Positions 11,601 through 24,418 of a stretch of 64,000 nucleotides of DNA are shown here, in pieces. Made by a program: the position numbers and the translations under genes. The stretch lies in NCBI GenBank assembly GCA_947034895.1, contig OX344765.1:811001-875000 (forward strand), written 5' to 3'. The notes beneath the pieces are model-generated. The model was not told the origin of the DNA. It worked only from the letters and a program-made list of their open reading frames with translations, and made no database searches. Numbering within the stretch: the first letter of the stretch is position 1; every line of letters begins with the position of its first letter. This stretch comes from Rhytidiadelphus loreus (Eukaryota; Streptophyta; Bryopsida; Hypnales; Hylocomiaceae).

Positions 11601-12497
11601 ATGGAGAGTGACTGTGACACATCATAATGGCACATTGCAAGATTATCTCATAAATCGAGTTGTAAATGTCACGCCCAACAGCGAGGGACAAACATTCGTT
11701 GCACTGCCAAAATTGCAAAGGGATCTAAAGGTACTCCAGCCCCAACATACCGTGGTCGCAAAAAACAATATGGTGGAACCAAGGAGATTATGACGGACTT
11801 TTGGTTCTGTGCAGATGACATTGACCGATGTGTAAGAGGCTCCAAAAGGCCTTGGGTAATTGATTGGCCCCAAGTTCCAGACGTCTGGCCAGTGCTCAGT
11901 GACACTAGTTTGACTCGTCACGAAACCCTACTATTGCAAGAAGCTGGCTTTCTACTCCAAGAGCGGCCACCTATGTCACCTCGACGGTTGTTTACGATGT
12001 CTAATGTGTTCAAGGCAAACTTTTACAATGAAGCTAGCCCGGTGAATGCAGACACATATCCAACATCTCGAAAGAACAAGACCATTCGACGTATTGCAAA
12101 TGCTCCAACTACAGAGCATCGCAATAAATGGGAGAGTGCTGCTAATGTCAAAGGATTGATTTTGGGAGTTACTATGCTCCCCTTGCCCGGACTTGGAGCC
12201 ATTATCACCCTTCAAACTGGAACAGAGCCCACAGAAAAGGTTTATCGAATTACACTTGGCATGTATTCTGAGTGCACTTGTCCTGATTTTGTAGACATGG
12301 CCGTCTCCGCAATTGGTGGCCGACACCAATATGTGAGTTGCAAACATCTTTACTATTTATTTCGTTATTTCTGCAAAATGAATCAGATAGATGACAAATT
12401 CATCCATTCTCCAAGCTTTAGCTTCAATGAAGTCAAATTGCTTCTCATTAGGGCTGGTATCATCAAGGTTACAAGCGACACTCGTAAACATGCTTAG
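8610..12497 (+). pseudogene. MULE-type transposase with SWIM zinc finger, several nonsense mutations
   Basis: The start is taken at ATG 8610 (MASIRANGHE). The N-terminal half ends in a Cys/His module: HLVCTNSEC, then LLCKICKHPP, then CIHLGNHKHP, resembling the GCM/FLYWCH-type DNA-binding modules of Mutator-like transposases. The core contains TIAVCDMQSED, then GFMADSAQANWNAVR, then ERTCLLHW, as in MULE transposase domains. A donor at 10801, a probable small exon ending at 11022 (GAKGNLDLLLDSSKLQWF), and a last exon from 11091 follow. The C-terminal part has a SWIM finger, SECTCPDF to YVSCKHLYYLF (CxCxnCxH). One frame runs through but is broken by TGA 9936-9938, TGA 11157-11159 (after HNK, where a Trp would fit), TAG 11511-11513 and a TAA near 11626. 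This is a dead or host-silenced transposase gene. Confidence 0.7.
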
Positions 12498-13391
12498 AAG
12501 TGCAATAGTACTTTATTGAATGGCATTTCGGATTTGAAGATTGTAGACTAAAATCCGAGATATAGCTTCAGAATTATCACCTGTTATTTGGGCAAATACT
12601 GTAATTTGCAAATGTACTGAGTACGGACTATTTTTAGTCTCAATTCCAATTTTAATATACTTCAGTTCTTTGTCTTTAAAATGTGTACTCTATTATATCC
12701 AGAAATACAGAAAATCAAAGTATTTCCAAAATTCTAAACCCTATACCACGGTTTTAAGTCTCCAGCAAAACGTCCGTGGTCGTCACTACTTTGTATCAAG
12801 TCCACAGTAATGGGTCCACGGTAATAAGCACCCTAAATCCTAAAATAGTCACAACACTAGAAATTGAAAAAATATTGACTCTTTTTAGAAGAAAATGGTC
12901 TCTTTAAAAGATTTTTCTAATTCTTGAATTCCACGCTCACAAAACCCAAGCTCACCGCTCGTAGGCTCGTGCTCGCAGGCTCACAATCTAGCACCGTTGG
13001 AATGATGTGTAGTATTTTGATGTACATTCACTTTATATACATCAAAAGTAAAATACCGTAGGGAGCCTAAAATCTGTTTCTAGAGTGACCAAATTTCTAA
13101 GAAATAGACATCCTTGAATTTTCATTTCATAGAGGATTCTATAACAAAAAAATTACTAATGGAATTTGGAACCTTTTTTAATCAACTCCAAATGGTGTCA
13201 ACTAGGTGATTTCTAATTAAGAATCAGAAATATATTAAAGATTGTTGCTTTGTTTACATTGAATTAAATTTTCATTATTATATTTGGAATCATAGAATAA
13301 AAATGCCCTCCAATGAATCCGAAATGCTAAATTGTCCTATATTGTCCATATTCAAAAACCAAACTTGAAAACATTTAAGTTCGTCACCATA
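12498..13391. other. AT-rich spacer
   Basis: About 900 bp between the MULE-type gene and the hairpin ahead of the Roc-COR gene. I searched for the missing 5' exon of the Roc-COR gene (a P-loop GxxxxG ending in phase 1) and found none. A short GC-richer patch at 12,955-13,000 repeats GCTCGYAGGCTC; nothing else is recognised. Confidence 0.4.
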
Positions 13392-13459
13392 CAATTGCAG
13401 AAAGTTCGTCATCATACAAATGTCCACACAAATGTATGATGACGAACTTTCTGCAATTG
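13392..13459. repeat. perfect 27-bp inverted repeat (hairpin) with 14-nt loop
   Basis: The left arm 13392-13418 begins CAATTGCAGAAAGTTCGTC. The right arm 13433-13459 is its exact reverse complement, and the loop is 13419-13432. A partial extra copy of the arm (GTTCGTCACCATACAATTGC) lies just upstream. It could be a small foldback element, a MITE remnant or a transcribed stem-loop. Confidence 0.9.
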
Positions 13460-13578
13460 AAATTTTTTTGGTGAAGTCTATATAGCTTAGATTAATGATA
13501 TGTAGCTTCTTAAGTTAAATGTATATTGTATAATTGTATTTTTATTGCAATTGATATTTATAGATTACAAAATTGCAG

Positions 13579-16500
13579 GAAAAACAACTCTACGAAAGAA
13601 AATGATATACATTCTCCATGAACAATCAAAAAAATTTCATCCCCAATATAGCCTATCGAAGAGGGTGGAGCTTCCTTCTAGGCATGTTTCCAAACGAACC
13701 ATTGGGGTTGAAGTGGTAACAACTCGTGTTGGAGTTGTTGACCTCTCATTTTGGGACATGGGTGGACAAGATGAATACCATGCCTATCATGATCTTGTGA
13801 TTCCTAACCTTAGTGACAATGGAAGTGCAAGTTTATTCATCTTGGTTTGTTCTATGGCAACAATCAAAGATGGAGCAAATTGTGTGAATGCAAAGAGTAC
13901 TAAGGCCATTGAGATGGAGCTTCAATATTGGTTGCGTTTCCTTTCATCCAATACAAGGACTTCAAAAAACCTCAAGCTTCATGTCCTTGTTGTCTTCACT
14001 CATGTTGATGTTTTGCCCAAGTCCATGAATGTTGGAAGGCACATTGAGAGCTTGTTAACTTCTATCAAATTCAAATTTGGTGATTCTTTTCAATTTTCTT
14101 CCATGGAGTATTTTGTCAAAAGCACTTCAATTCAGATGGTTGAGCCGCTTGTTGAATTTGTAGGCAAAGAGGTTGAAGCAATACTTACAAAAGTACCCAA
14201 TATCTTTGGGGCTTGTCATGAGATGAGGGATGAAATCACAAAATGGAAAAGAGATCATCCTTGTGAAACAATTGTCAAGTGGAGGGACTTTGTACACATG
14301 TGTTGGGAGCTACCTTGGTTGAAGAAGGCAATACCCCATCTTGACACTAATCTTGCAAAAGATATTTGTCAAACAATAGCTTCATCTTTGAATGAAGGAG
14401 GCTACATCATGTATTTTGAGGATCTTGATTTCATTGTGGTAGATCCAAATTGGTTTGGTACGCAAATTATAGGTGCCATTTTTAGTATTGACTACAAATG
14501 TCTTGATCCACACACAAAGGAGCCAGTGACAAATGAGAAGGGCTACAAGGAGAGAGACACTCTTGTGTCCGTATTGGAAAACTCCTTCAAGGATAAGAAG
14601 GGCATTATTAAGAAGGGGATAGACGTGACCCATCATGTGAATGTAGATGACTTGATTTGTGTGATGAAAAAAATGAATGTGTGTTTTGAGGAACAATGTG
14701 CTCCAATTATCAAGAAGTCAAAAAAGTCAATATTCATTCCAGCAACATTGAGGGATGAAGGTGGTCTTGCCCACCAAGGTCAACGCAAGTTGAATTGGAA
14801 TGTCATTGGATCTTCATCAAATGGAACGATAACATACATTGGTCGTCGACTTCAATGTGAGGATTTAGAACGAACATTTCTCACCCCTGGATTTTTCCCT
14901 CGCTTACACGTATGAACATTGTTTTCATTTTTTTTCTAGCAAAATAGTTACATAAGTCTAGATACTCTATTAAATTTCCTTGGATGATGATCTCACTCAA
15001 GTTTATGATGTAGAATGTTGTATTAAAATTGGGCCTTGTATTAGGTGAACTATTGTAGTGTTTGGTATTCATGATTCAAAAATTCAATTCAAGTAGATGT
15101 TCTATAACCTTCTACAATCTATCAAATCTTTATTGTCTTCCAACAAGTATTTATTTATCAAGAAGATACTTATGTTAGTTTCTAATTTTTTGACATACAT
15201 TTTGTTTTTTTGTAGGTTGTTTTGGAAAGGAAGTTTGGATCAAAATCCACTTTTCGCTTGGAGAAGAATATGGTAGCCTTTACAGAGGATGGCATGCAAG
15301 TGCTAGTGGAGCATAGTGGAGATCTCACCTTTGGCAACTTTATGGATGACTTCATTGACATCATGGTGCAATCATTGAAAACCTCTATGAAGACGTTGCA
15401 ATTTGTGAAAGAAGAAGTGGTGAAGCCCATTCAAAGATTGTGTGCATCACCTACTTTTGGATGTCAAGGTGTTACACTTTCTCAAAGCATATTGAGGCCT
15501 GAGTGTGTGAAACACCTTTGGCTATGCATTGACAGAAGGGACCAAGCTATCAATGAAAGAGTTTTGATAGAGAATGTTCTTTCTAAAGAGGATTTTGAGG
15601 GGTATATTCATCATTGGCCAAATCATCATGGAGATGAAGCTCGCAAGTTATTGGGAGACGTTGTATGGAATGAAGAAATTGTGAATAGGCGCATAGCAAA
15701 TATGGCAGAGCTCACAATTGTCTTGTTGCAAGAACAAGATCAAAATATGGTTTCAATGAAGACGAAGGAGATTGGACCTAAAGAAGATTGTCAAGTTACT
15801 TCCTTGGAAGGACTATACAAGAAGTTGAGAGACGAAATGGTCAAAGTCGGAAATTGCATTGTGGAAAGAGTCAACAAGCACACGGAGGAGGCCATATATG
15901 GCATGCGGCGTGAAATATTGGAAGAGATTTCAAAGAGTGTGAATCGATTGATTGATCATTCCATGAACTTGTTGCAACGTCAAGTGCCATGCTATGTGTA
16001 TGTTACTACAAAGGATTTGGAAACATCCGAGTGGTTGATTAGTAGCTTGGTACCTGGATTGAAATCGGTGCAGCTACATTTGATGTGCAAACACAAGGAA
16101 GACATTCACACCGTGGATGATCAAAATGGTGTGGTGTTGCATTTGGAGAGCAAGACATTGCAAGGTCTTCGTCCGTATGTGATTTGGGGGTTGAGGACTA
16201 TCACCATGTTGATGAAAGTGAGTGCAAATGTTGGGGCTGGTCTTGGTTCTATGGTACCTGACTTGGAGAGGTCCCTTTTGAAAGGTGTTGCATCTATCAT
16301 TCCAAACGTTTCTTCAGATTTGCTTGGACCAGAAGGCACTCCTATTGAACAAGTTAATCTTATGAAGTTGAATAATTACTTTAACAATTCAGAGAAGAAG
16401 ATTGCTAAACAATGGCTTGTGAACTTTTTGGTTGGGAAAGACCTTCAAAGGGACTTTGGTTTGCAAAGAGTTCGGTATTTAGATGGAAGCAATGACTTGG

Positions 16501-16580
16501 CATGGTTGTGCCAAAGACACATAGACGAAGGGTATAGGACAAAGGGATTGGAGTTGTGTCCAATCCAAGTGGTCCAATGA
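13579..16580 (+). CDS. Roc-COR (Roco/TORNADO1-like) GTPase, 5' exons missing
   Basis: Two exons are seen: 13579-14909 and 15216-16580. The donor at 14910 and the acceptor TAG at 15213-15215 join in phase 0 to give PRLH-VVLERKFG, the expected COR-domain continuity. Exon 1 opens with the second half of a P-loop (GKTTLRKK), then SKRTIGVEV, WDMGGQDEYHAYHD (switch II, DxGGQ) and VVFTHVDVL (THxD guanine motif), and then a COR domain with NEGGYIMYFEDLDFIVVDPN. Exon 2 completes COR (CQGVTLSQSILRPECV) and adds a coiled-coil stretch and a C-terminal region ending near RVRYLDG...AWLCQRH. Plant TORNADO1 has leucine-rich repeats before Roc; none is seen here. The G codon is split by an AG acceptor at 13577-13578, so at least one upstream exon should exist. 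Both exons are fully open. The gene is either partial or has a very long first intron. Confidence 0.8.
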
Positions 16581-18809
16581 GACCACCATAGAGATCAAGG
16601 TCTTTAGACAAGTTATATCCTTTTGTCAATATCATACTTCTCAAGTAGTGTGAATCTCAAATGGGGCCTATTATTTTTGGCAAGGTTTAGTAGGCTATAT
16701 AGAGGGTTGTTACTTTGTCTCCTTTCATATATTCTTTTACTAGAGAGCGGTATGTTCTTTTGGTCATTGATTGAGTCCCTCATCTTGAATCCTTTGTCCT
16801 TGATCGGTTGGCTTTGCATGGCTACTTGAATCCAAATGACATTGTCGTTATTTTAATGTACAACAAAGTGATTCTTTAGTAGATTGGATTGAGTGTGTGC
16901 CTATTAAATCCTCTAGTCTAGTATTTCTCTATCTAATTTAGAATATTGAGAGCATTATTAGAATAGCACTATAGAAATATTCAAGTTGCACTAATTTAAA
17001 ATAGTGACCTATTTTTTTTTTAAATTCACACATACTAATAGGACAATCAATGTACTTGCTATGTAAAAAATACCTTTATCGATTTTACTAATCCTTATTG
17101 AAGTAGAGTACTAGTAAGTGCCACTTTGTTGGGTTACAGTAGGATGTTTTTATTTATAATAGAAAAGTTCAACTTTCAACACTTTACATGTCATTTTACT
17201 ACTAAGGTATGTGCATCTAGAATTGCCAATTGAGATGAATGTAGACTGCATGATATTATAAAAAGGTAGAAAGATGTACAAGTGGAACATGCCATCCAAC
17301 CATTGCAGAGAGATGTTGAGAGGGATGCTCGAGTCAATTGTATCTCATTCAATTTGACATGGTACTTTAACCCTAGAATGTTCGGTCTCATTGTCAAAGT
17401 GGAAGGAGACTTCAATTGTGGGAAAATTTGCAAGAACAATGTTGGGAAATTGTAATTGTGTATGCATGAAGTAACCATAGGATCTAGAGAATTACCAATG
17501 CAATAGTTGTACTATGAAGTTATAGTGTGGGAAATTGTTGGTGGGAAATTATTGTATTCTTCTAAGCTAGGATGTCTACCTCTATTGCCCTCCGAACTCT
17601 CTAGAGTATTTATTTTCCTACTTCTTTGAGGGTCCATTTTAATGGAAGTGTGTCAATTTGATGAAATTGAAGTTTCACACAATTGCTACAATTATCCAAA
17701 ACTAATGAAGTGTTTGTTGAATAAATGTATAGTCAATTGGTCATTCAATATATACCATACAATATTATCAATGGCGGTGCACAAATTAATGGCCATTGCA
17801 ATACAGTAATTTGGTGTCAGCTAAATTCTACCACTAAAAGGAAAGGCATTGCTTCTCACCAATGACAAACTTGGTCATCATCCCTTGGCACTCAAATTCC
17901 ACTCAAACTTCAACTACAAGTTAGTCTAGTGAAGAAGGAGGGAGAGTACAATGAACCAATGATGCTCATCCTAAAGGGCTGAAATCAACTTTGATATCAT
18001 CCCAATTCTTCTTATACATTGTAGGACAATTTTTTGACCAAAAATGTAGGGATTTTGGATTGTGTGACCAAACTCTCCAAAAATAGCTACATTCTAATTA
18101 TCCATGCTTTGGTGCATTCACATTGCTTAGGGTGCCACAATGAATGGGGAGTTTATGGGTGACTTAGCTTTTTGCCCTTCTTTTTTCTTGTCATTCAGTA
18201 GTTCTCCATGGTCATTCAGTTGTGGCCTAAACTTAGCTATGTAATTCAATAAAAATCCAACTTTCTTTGAAATTCCGATCATTTCCTTTAATTTTGCAAA
18301 AGCAATTAGTTAAATAAAAAATAAAAAATTACAACTTACTTTGAATATTAAGTTGAAGGCAAGTCTTCAATTCAAGGTAATTTGCACAGTCAATACTGTA
18401 TTCGAATAGCTGGTTCAGCTTAAATTAATAAATAAAAAGTGTCAAATTTTTCTACTAATTCTTAAACTAGATAGCCAAATCTACAAATAAATGTAAAGAT
18501 GGTCCATCAAAAATCCAAAGAATCCAATAACAATCCATTGAGTCAAATACCAATTTATCATTTGATCATCTACCATCAAGAAATCTTTTGATGGCAAAAT
18601 GAAGGAATCAGTTCATAATTAACAATTAGTGAGATTGACAAGTGAAGAGATCATTTTCATAATGCAATGCATTGTCCATCATGAATCCTCAAAGGATATG
18701 GGACATTTTGAAGATGAGAGCTTGACCACTCAATATCAATTATGAAGGAATTGTGCTCAAAGCATAACTTTAGACTTCATTTGGGTATAGTAGAATACCT
18801 TTTCCAACA
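16581..18809. other. AT-rich gene-free DNA
   Basis: About 2.2 kb downstream of the Roc-COR gene with only short chance ORFs. It presumably includes the 3' UTR and terminator of that gene. No repeat unit, RNA gene or conserved motif is recognised. Confidence 0.5.
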
Positions 18810-19363
18810 ACCTGACCAAGAGTCCCCTTGGGAGATTTTTCAGAGCTTGGGCAGGTTCCTACGACCTCAATTTTTGGTGAATTTTTTGAAACTTTCTCAT
18901 AAGATAGAAAAACTTATTAGCTTTTTGGGAAAATAATTTTTATTCTAATCAATGCCCCAAAAAAAGAATTTATGCCATCTTAAACATAATTTTCATGTTA
19001 TTGGACAAAAATATATATATATATACAAAAAACTTCAAATAATTTTATTTTAAATTGTTTCTTATAGACCTTATTTTTGTCTATATGTGAAGCTTTGATT
19101 CATTCCATTTAAATTAGTGATGAGAGAATTATAGACAATCTTGTTTTTCGGGGAAATTAAGCATCTTTTTGAAAAAATAACTTATTGGAATCATTTTTTA
19201 ATGCAATTTTCACAATTCATGAAATGTTTGTCACATTAATTCTTCAAGGCAATTTCACTACATGCCTAAAAAATTTTAAATAAAAATAAATAAAAATTCC
19301 ATTTAGAGTAAGCTAGCCTAAATCTCTATGTTGCCAAAAAAACACAGTTTGGTCCTTTAGGGG
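18810..19363. repeat. old copy of a dispersed TTAA-type repeat
   Basis: The left part (near 18,850: GGCAGGTTCCTACGACCTCA) and the middle part (near 19,090: GCTTTGATTCATTCCATTT) match a second copy starting near 27,190 and a fragmentary copy near 22,055. The right end reads TTTGGTCCTTTAGGGG followed by TTAA at 19364-19367, the same right end as the copy at 25,329. The left end is too worn to fix exactly. Confidence 0.55.
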
Positions 19364-19367
19364 TTAA

Positions 19368-22012
19368 TCAGAAATGCATTCATAAAGAGTACATGATGAA
19401 AAAATTTGGGAAGTGTACTAGTACAATAGTCAATACACTATAGTAGCAAATTAAAGCCTATGACGACCATTTCAAATTTCAAAGTCTATTTCTACATATG
19501 CATGTTCCTATTTTGCAACTAAACATGAATGAAATGTGTTCTACTTATTTTTCAAAGATGTAATCATACGTTTTCTATAATCATATCAGTTTCAATAAAA
19601 ATTGTGAATTTTTTGAATAAATCGTGAAATTTTCAAATCAAATAGAAAAATATGTTTAAAAAATGTATTGTAACACATTGTAGTGCAAATGAATTTACTA
19701 TGTCATTCTAAAATTAGAAAATCAACACTCCATGGTTATTGAAACAAAAAATTGAATTTTACAAAATTTTCAAATTTTCACATTTTCAAATTGGAATAAA
19801 AAACTCAGCTTGACCTAAATTTCATTTACTTAATTGGTCTTAAATTCAATATGATCAATATGATGTTTGAAATTCAAATAAAGAAAAAGGAACAAAATTG
19901 CCCAAACACACTAAACAATGATCCATAGATTTGCCATTTTCTTATGTAGGAAACACAACAAATATTGTAAGAACGAAATATCTAGTAACTTGAATGAAAT
20001 TGTGTTCAAACAATTCCTTCCTAAAATTTGATGAAAGGATGTTATTTTCCATCCTTGAGGCCCCTTTGAAATCATCCCAAGGATACAAAAATTCTTCTCA
20101 CATGCTTAAGGGTTGTTTGATAAATTATATGACCATGGGACCCTTTTATGCCCAACAACCTTTTTTTGTTCTATTTTTTCCAATTTTAGTTTCTTATAGT
20201 TCAAATTACATTTGCATTGGTATATTTCAAAATAAGATTGATGTGGTTGTTGCCTTCTAATATGGAAATAACATTGGGTGTCTAACTTCTACACAACATT
20301 CAAAAGATTCAAGGTTCAATTGACAATATTGTAAAAAATATAATTTTGATGAGGCCATATTTTTTTGTCACCAAAATTACTAAAGAGCAATACAAGTGTT
20401 GGTCAAAAAATAAACTACATTGAACAAAAATAATCCACAAATGCCCTACTTAAATTGACTCAAAAAAGCATGAAGCCAAAATTAGGGATCTTGGTTATCT
20501 AGAAGGTAAGTGGTTAACTCTTAAATGATAACTTTTTTTTAAACTACCATTTATTAGTGTATTGTATAATAGGTGTGAGAAATTTTAAAAATAATTAAAA
20601 TTCAACAAAGTTGCACTATACTACTACAAGAATGTGTGGTATTTTTTGAGACTTTAATAGCATAGATTGGAAGATTGTAGCATTTGAAAATAAAAAATGT
20701 TTTTTTTTCTAGCCTTATTTGAAGGATTAATAGATTTTGATCCTTCTTAGAGTAAGATTTTTTGCACTCCAATTTTTATTTTTTCTTACCATTAGTTACC
20801 ATATCATATTAGTCAAATACTTGCAGAATTTCAAATGTAAAAAGGATGCAAAAGTTGCTAAAAGTTGGCCCAATACCTTAGGGATTAACCTTTAAAGTCC
20901 TTTGCATCCAAAATTCAATGCTTATCAATCAAGTTCAATTGAAAATTTCAAGATGTTCATTTTTTTACTTGTTTTGCTCTAGATATAATAACTTAGTGGT
21001 GCAATTTCTAATCCATTTTTAAAATTTCAAAAAAATAATTAATTCAATAAATTCTTGCAATTCCAAGCTCTATGTGTTAAAATCCAAATTACAAAATATT
21101 ATTATTTTTATGGTAACTTTTTACTTTATAGAAGTTTTTTAATTGAAAATTGAAAATTAATGTTATGCATTCAAACCACTTAGATTTCAATATAAATCTT
21201 GGATTGTTCAAATGTATACAATAATTAATTAATTCAGAAGATATTCTTAAGATATCACAATAATTTTATTATTCTACCAATTTTTTTGAAATATCAACAT
21301 TAATGTAATTTTTCCAAAATATTATAAATGTATTTTAAAATAGTCAATTATATAAAAGATAAATTTAGCTTGGTTATTCGACTTCAAGGTCATTGCAAAT
21401 GGTTTTTAAGTGTAATTTTTTTTTAAATTACTTGAAATTTTGTTTGACTATTCTTCAATCCCAATTGCCTCTTCATAAGAAATTTCAAAATAATGATATT
21501 TTAGATTATAATAGTCAAAAACTTCTTTAAAATATTTTTCTATAAAGCTTCTTTAAAATCACATTTTTTCCCAAAATTAGTTAAATGTTTCCATACTAGT
21601 CTCTTGTAATAAAACTATAAGCTTTTATATAATTTAAAATGAAAAATTGAGCCTTGGAAATGATGTGTCATGAAGTTGGCCATGAAGTTGGTCTTTATTG
21701 TTAAAAAGTATTGATTTTTTATCTTCAATAATTCTAGCAAATTACTAAAAGAAACTACTTCCTCTGTTCTTGAATAAAAGTAGTGCTTTCTTTGTGTAAA
21801 TACAAATAAAACACTAGTATTATTCAAAAATAGAGGGAGTAATTTACAAAACTGAAATTTGAATTTTTTATAAATATGAAAATTTAAGGTTATCTCTTGT
21901 AATTCTTTAGTGATCTAAAGCCTAAAATTACTTAAAAATACTCTTACCCAAAGCAATGCTAAAATCTTAATCTTTATTTATTCTTTAATAAATTCAAGTG
22001 AAGGACCTTTTA
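19368..22012. other. AT-rich gene-free DNA with one stray repeat end
   Basis: About 2.6 kb without supported coding sequence. Near 20,880 the phrase CCTTAGGGATTAA looks like a worn right end of the TTAA-type repeat family. The rest is low-complexity AT-rich DNA. Confidence 0.5.
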
Positions 22013-22192
22013 CTTGACCCCTAAAGAACCAAGAATTCTTTCGAGGGACTCTTGAAGGTTCATGTAGGTTTCTATGATCTCAATTTTGGACATGATGTTT
22101 TGAAACTTTTGTTGAAGATACAAAAACTCATAATTAGCTTTCTCGAATTTTTTTTTAATTTCAATCAATACTCAGGAGCAAAAGGTATACCA
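22013..22192. repeat. left fragment of a TTAA-type repeat split by a hAT insertion
   Basis: It starts with TTGACCCCTAAAG, a worn TTAACCCCTAAAG end, and continues with GGTTTCTATGATCTCAATTTTGG, which parallels copies near 18,850 and 27,195. It is cut at 22,192 by the 1.65-kb hAT element. Related sequence resumes after 23,859 (GATTTGATTCATTTTATTTGG near 23,965). Confidence 0.5.
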
Positions 22193-22200
22193 CATGAAGT

Positions 22201-23851
22201 CCCGGGGAGATCACTTAGAGTGTCCATTAGAATCTATGTGCGTTGTTGTGATGTGGGCCGTCTAGTATTTGAAGTTGACATCTTTGTTAGTTTCAAAAAT
22301 GTTGTTAGTGTTGAGCATTATTAGTGTTTAGTGTTGTTAGTTGTTAGTTGTTAGTATTGGATGATGGAAGTTGTTAGAATAAGGAGCTTGTTGTTGTTGT
22401 TGACCTTGTAGTTGGCGGTTGATAACTAGTTAGGTAGTAGTTGATACTAGGGTTAGTGGAATTAGAGTTAGGGCTAGCCGGCAACTAGCTGCCTTTGGGG
22501 TTTGGGTGTCTACTTGAGGCAAGGGCTGGTCCCTTGTCTCTTTCTCTTGTTTTTGGTGTGTTGGGAGGTGTGGGAGCCATTTGGGGTGTAGGTTGTGTAC
22601 TTTCTGAAGTTTAATATTGAAAGGAGCATGATTTGGGAAAGTTTTGTGTGGCATTTTGCAAAAGTGTTGGTTGAATGCAAAATTTTAGATTTGAGTTTTT
22701 GAAGAATTGATACACAATGAGGCCAAGTTTCAAATCTAGATCTATTATAGAGAAAAAGTTATGAAGGTTTGAAGTGGAGATGTTTGGATTCCAAGGCAAC
22801 CAAGGAGGGTGTATTGAGGAGCGTCATTCTTATTGGAATTTTATATTATGGCAATGAAAATTGGAGGGTATTTTCCTTATCTTATCTACTCTCTTGTGTC
22901 AAAGTTTTAGCTTCAATGGACGTAAGATCTATGAGTTATGCATCAAATACAACCGGGGTGTGAAGGTAGGGAAGGGTTGGAAAGTCAGTATTAGTAAAAT
23001 GTCCACCAAAGTTGAATAGTACCTTAGATTAAGATGGAAATTGGTATGTGAGCATTTAGATAGTTTATCTACATTGTGGAAAAGTTTCAAGTTGTTTGAA
23101 ACTATTTTCCATATTTTATAGTAAATCAAAGGTAGGTATGACAATTTCTAGGGATTTGAAGGAATTGTAGGATAGGGATTTGGGAAAAGGGAGTTTGAGG
23201 GTAGATTTATGGATATTTAGAGTGTTTAGGGATATCATAGTTATATACAAGCATTACCATAGCAAAGACCCAGTGCTATTCCAAACCCATTTGCAAATCT
23301 TTGTGGCAACATTAAGATTTTAGACCCCCTATCTTATATCGTAAAATTTAAATAAAAGGAAAAGAAAAAAATATCAATATATTTTCCTACTTTCAAAGTT
23401 TATTTTCTGAATTATTGATAATTTTATTTGTTAATTATAATTAGTTACAAATTTTTGAAGTAAAGAAATACACTGTAGAGCTGAAAATAACTTTCACACC
23501 CCTATTTTATATAAGAAAAAATTGTCTAAAAAATGAGCAAATTTAAAAAAAAAATAGATTTCAATTGAAAGTTCATTTTTCTGGAATATTGATGCAATGG
23601 TTGTATAAATGTATTCTCTATAAATATTTGAGTTGAAAAATATGTTATTTTAGTTTTTTTTCAACCCATTCTACAAATCATGCCACATGTTATTTGAATT
23701 GGGAATTTTTGGCAATAGAAACCTACAATCGTTATTAAATAAAACTCAAAATTGTAGGTTGAAATCATAGTTTATTAAAAAATAAATAGGGGGTCAAAAA
23801 TCACTTTAACACACATGGTTACTTGTATATACACTAAGTGATCTCCCCGGG
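22201..23851. mobile_element. non-autonomous hAT element, 1,651 bp, exact 8-bp target duplication
   Basis: The left end reads CCCGGGGAGATCACTTAG (22201-22218). The right end, reversed, reads CCCGGGGAGATCACTTAG as well. The 8-bp sequence CATGAAGT directly precedes it (22193-22200) and directly follows it (23852-23859). An 8-bp duplication with short inverted ends is the hAT signature. No transposase is encoded. The right 520 bp match the internal sequence of the 564-bp element at 58,830-59,393. About 1.1 kb after the first 40 bp is not shared and includes a GC-richer patch around 22,430-22,600, possibly captured DNA. Confidence 0.88.
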
Positions 23852-24418
23852 CATGAAGTTCAAAATGGAGGTTGTTGGGTAGCACAAAAAAATCACAAAA
23901 ACTCAAAATAAAGTTTTTAAAGTTTCTTCCTATTATAGAAAATATTTTTGTCTACATAAAAAGATTTGATTCATTTTATTTGGACTATGGTAAGAAAGTT
24001 ATGTAGAATCTTGTTTTTCTAGCAATCAGAATATCTTCTTCAAAAAATATTTTTAGGATCCATTTCTAAACTTAATTTTCACAATTTTTCAGGAAAAAAA
24101 GATCTCCACATGGTATAGTTCTCTTGCTAGAACAATGTCACTCTTGAGATTAATGTGTTTTAATTCTATCTTAGTGCTATTAACAATTTATTTTTTCCTA
24201 TTATCTCATATTCACTTCTTCTTAATAATTTTTTTATTAATAAGAATATAAATAAATAAAAAATTCTTGCAATTTTTTTTACAAAGATTTTCAATTCAAT
24301 TATTCAATATATAAAAATTTAGTTTAAAACTATTTTGCAAAAAATTTAAAGTAAAAAGATTCAAAGTCTTAAAATCTTAGTAGACAAGGTTCAACAATAA
24401 TTATTTTATTTACTTTAA

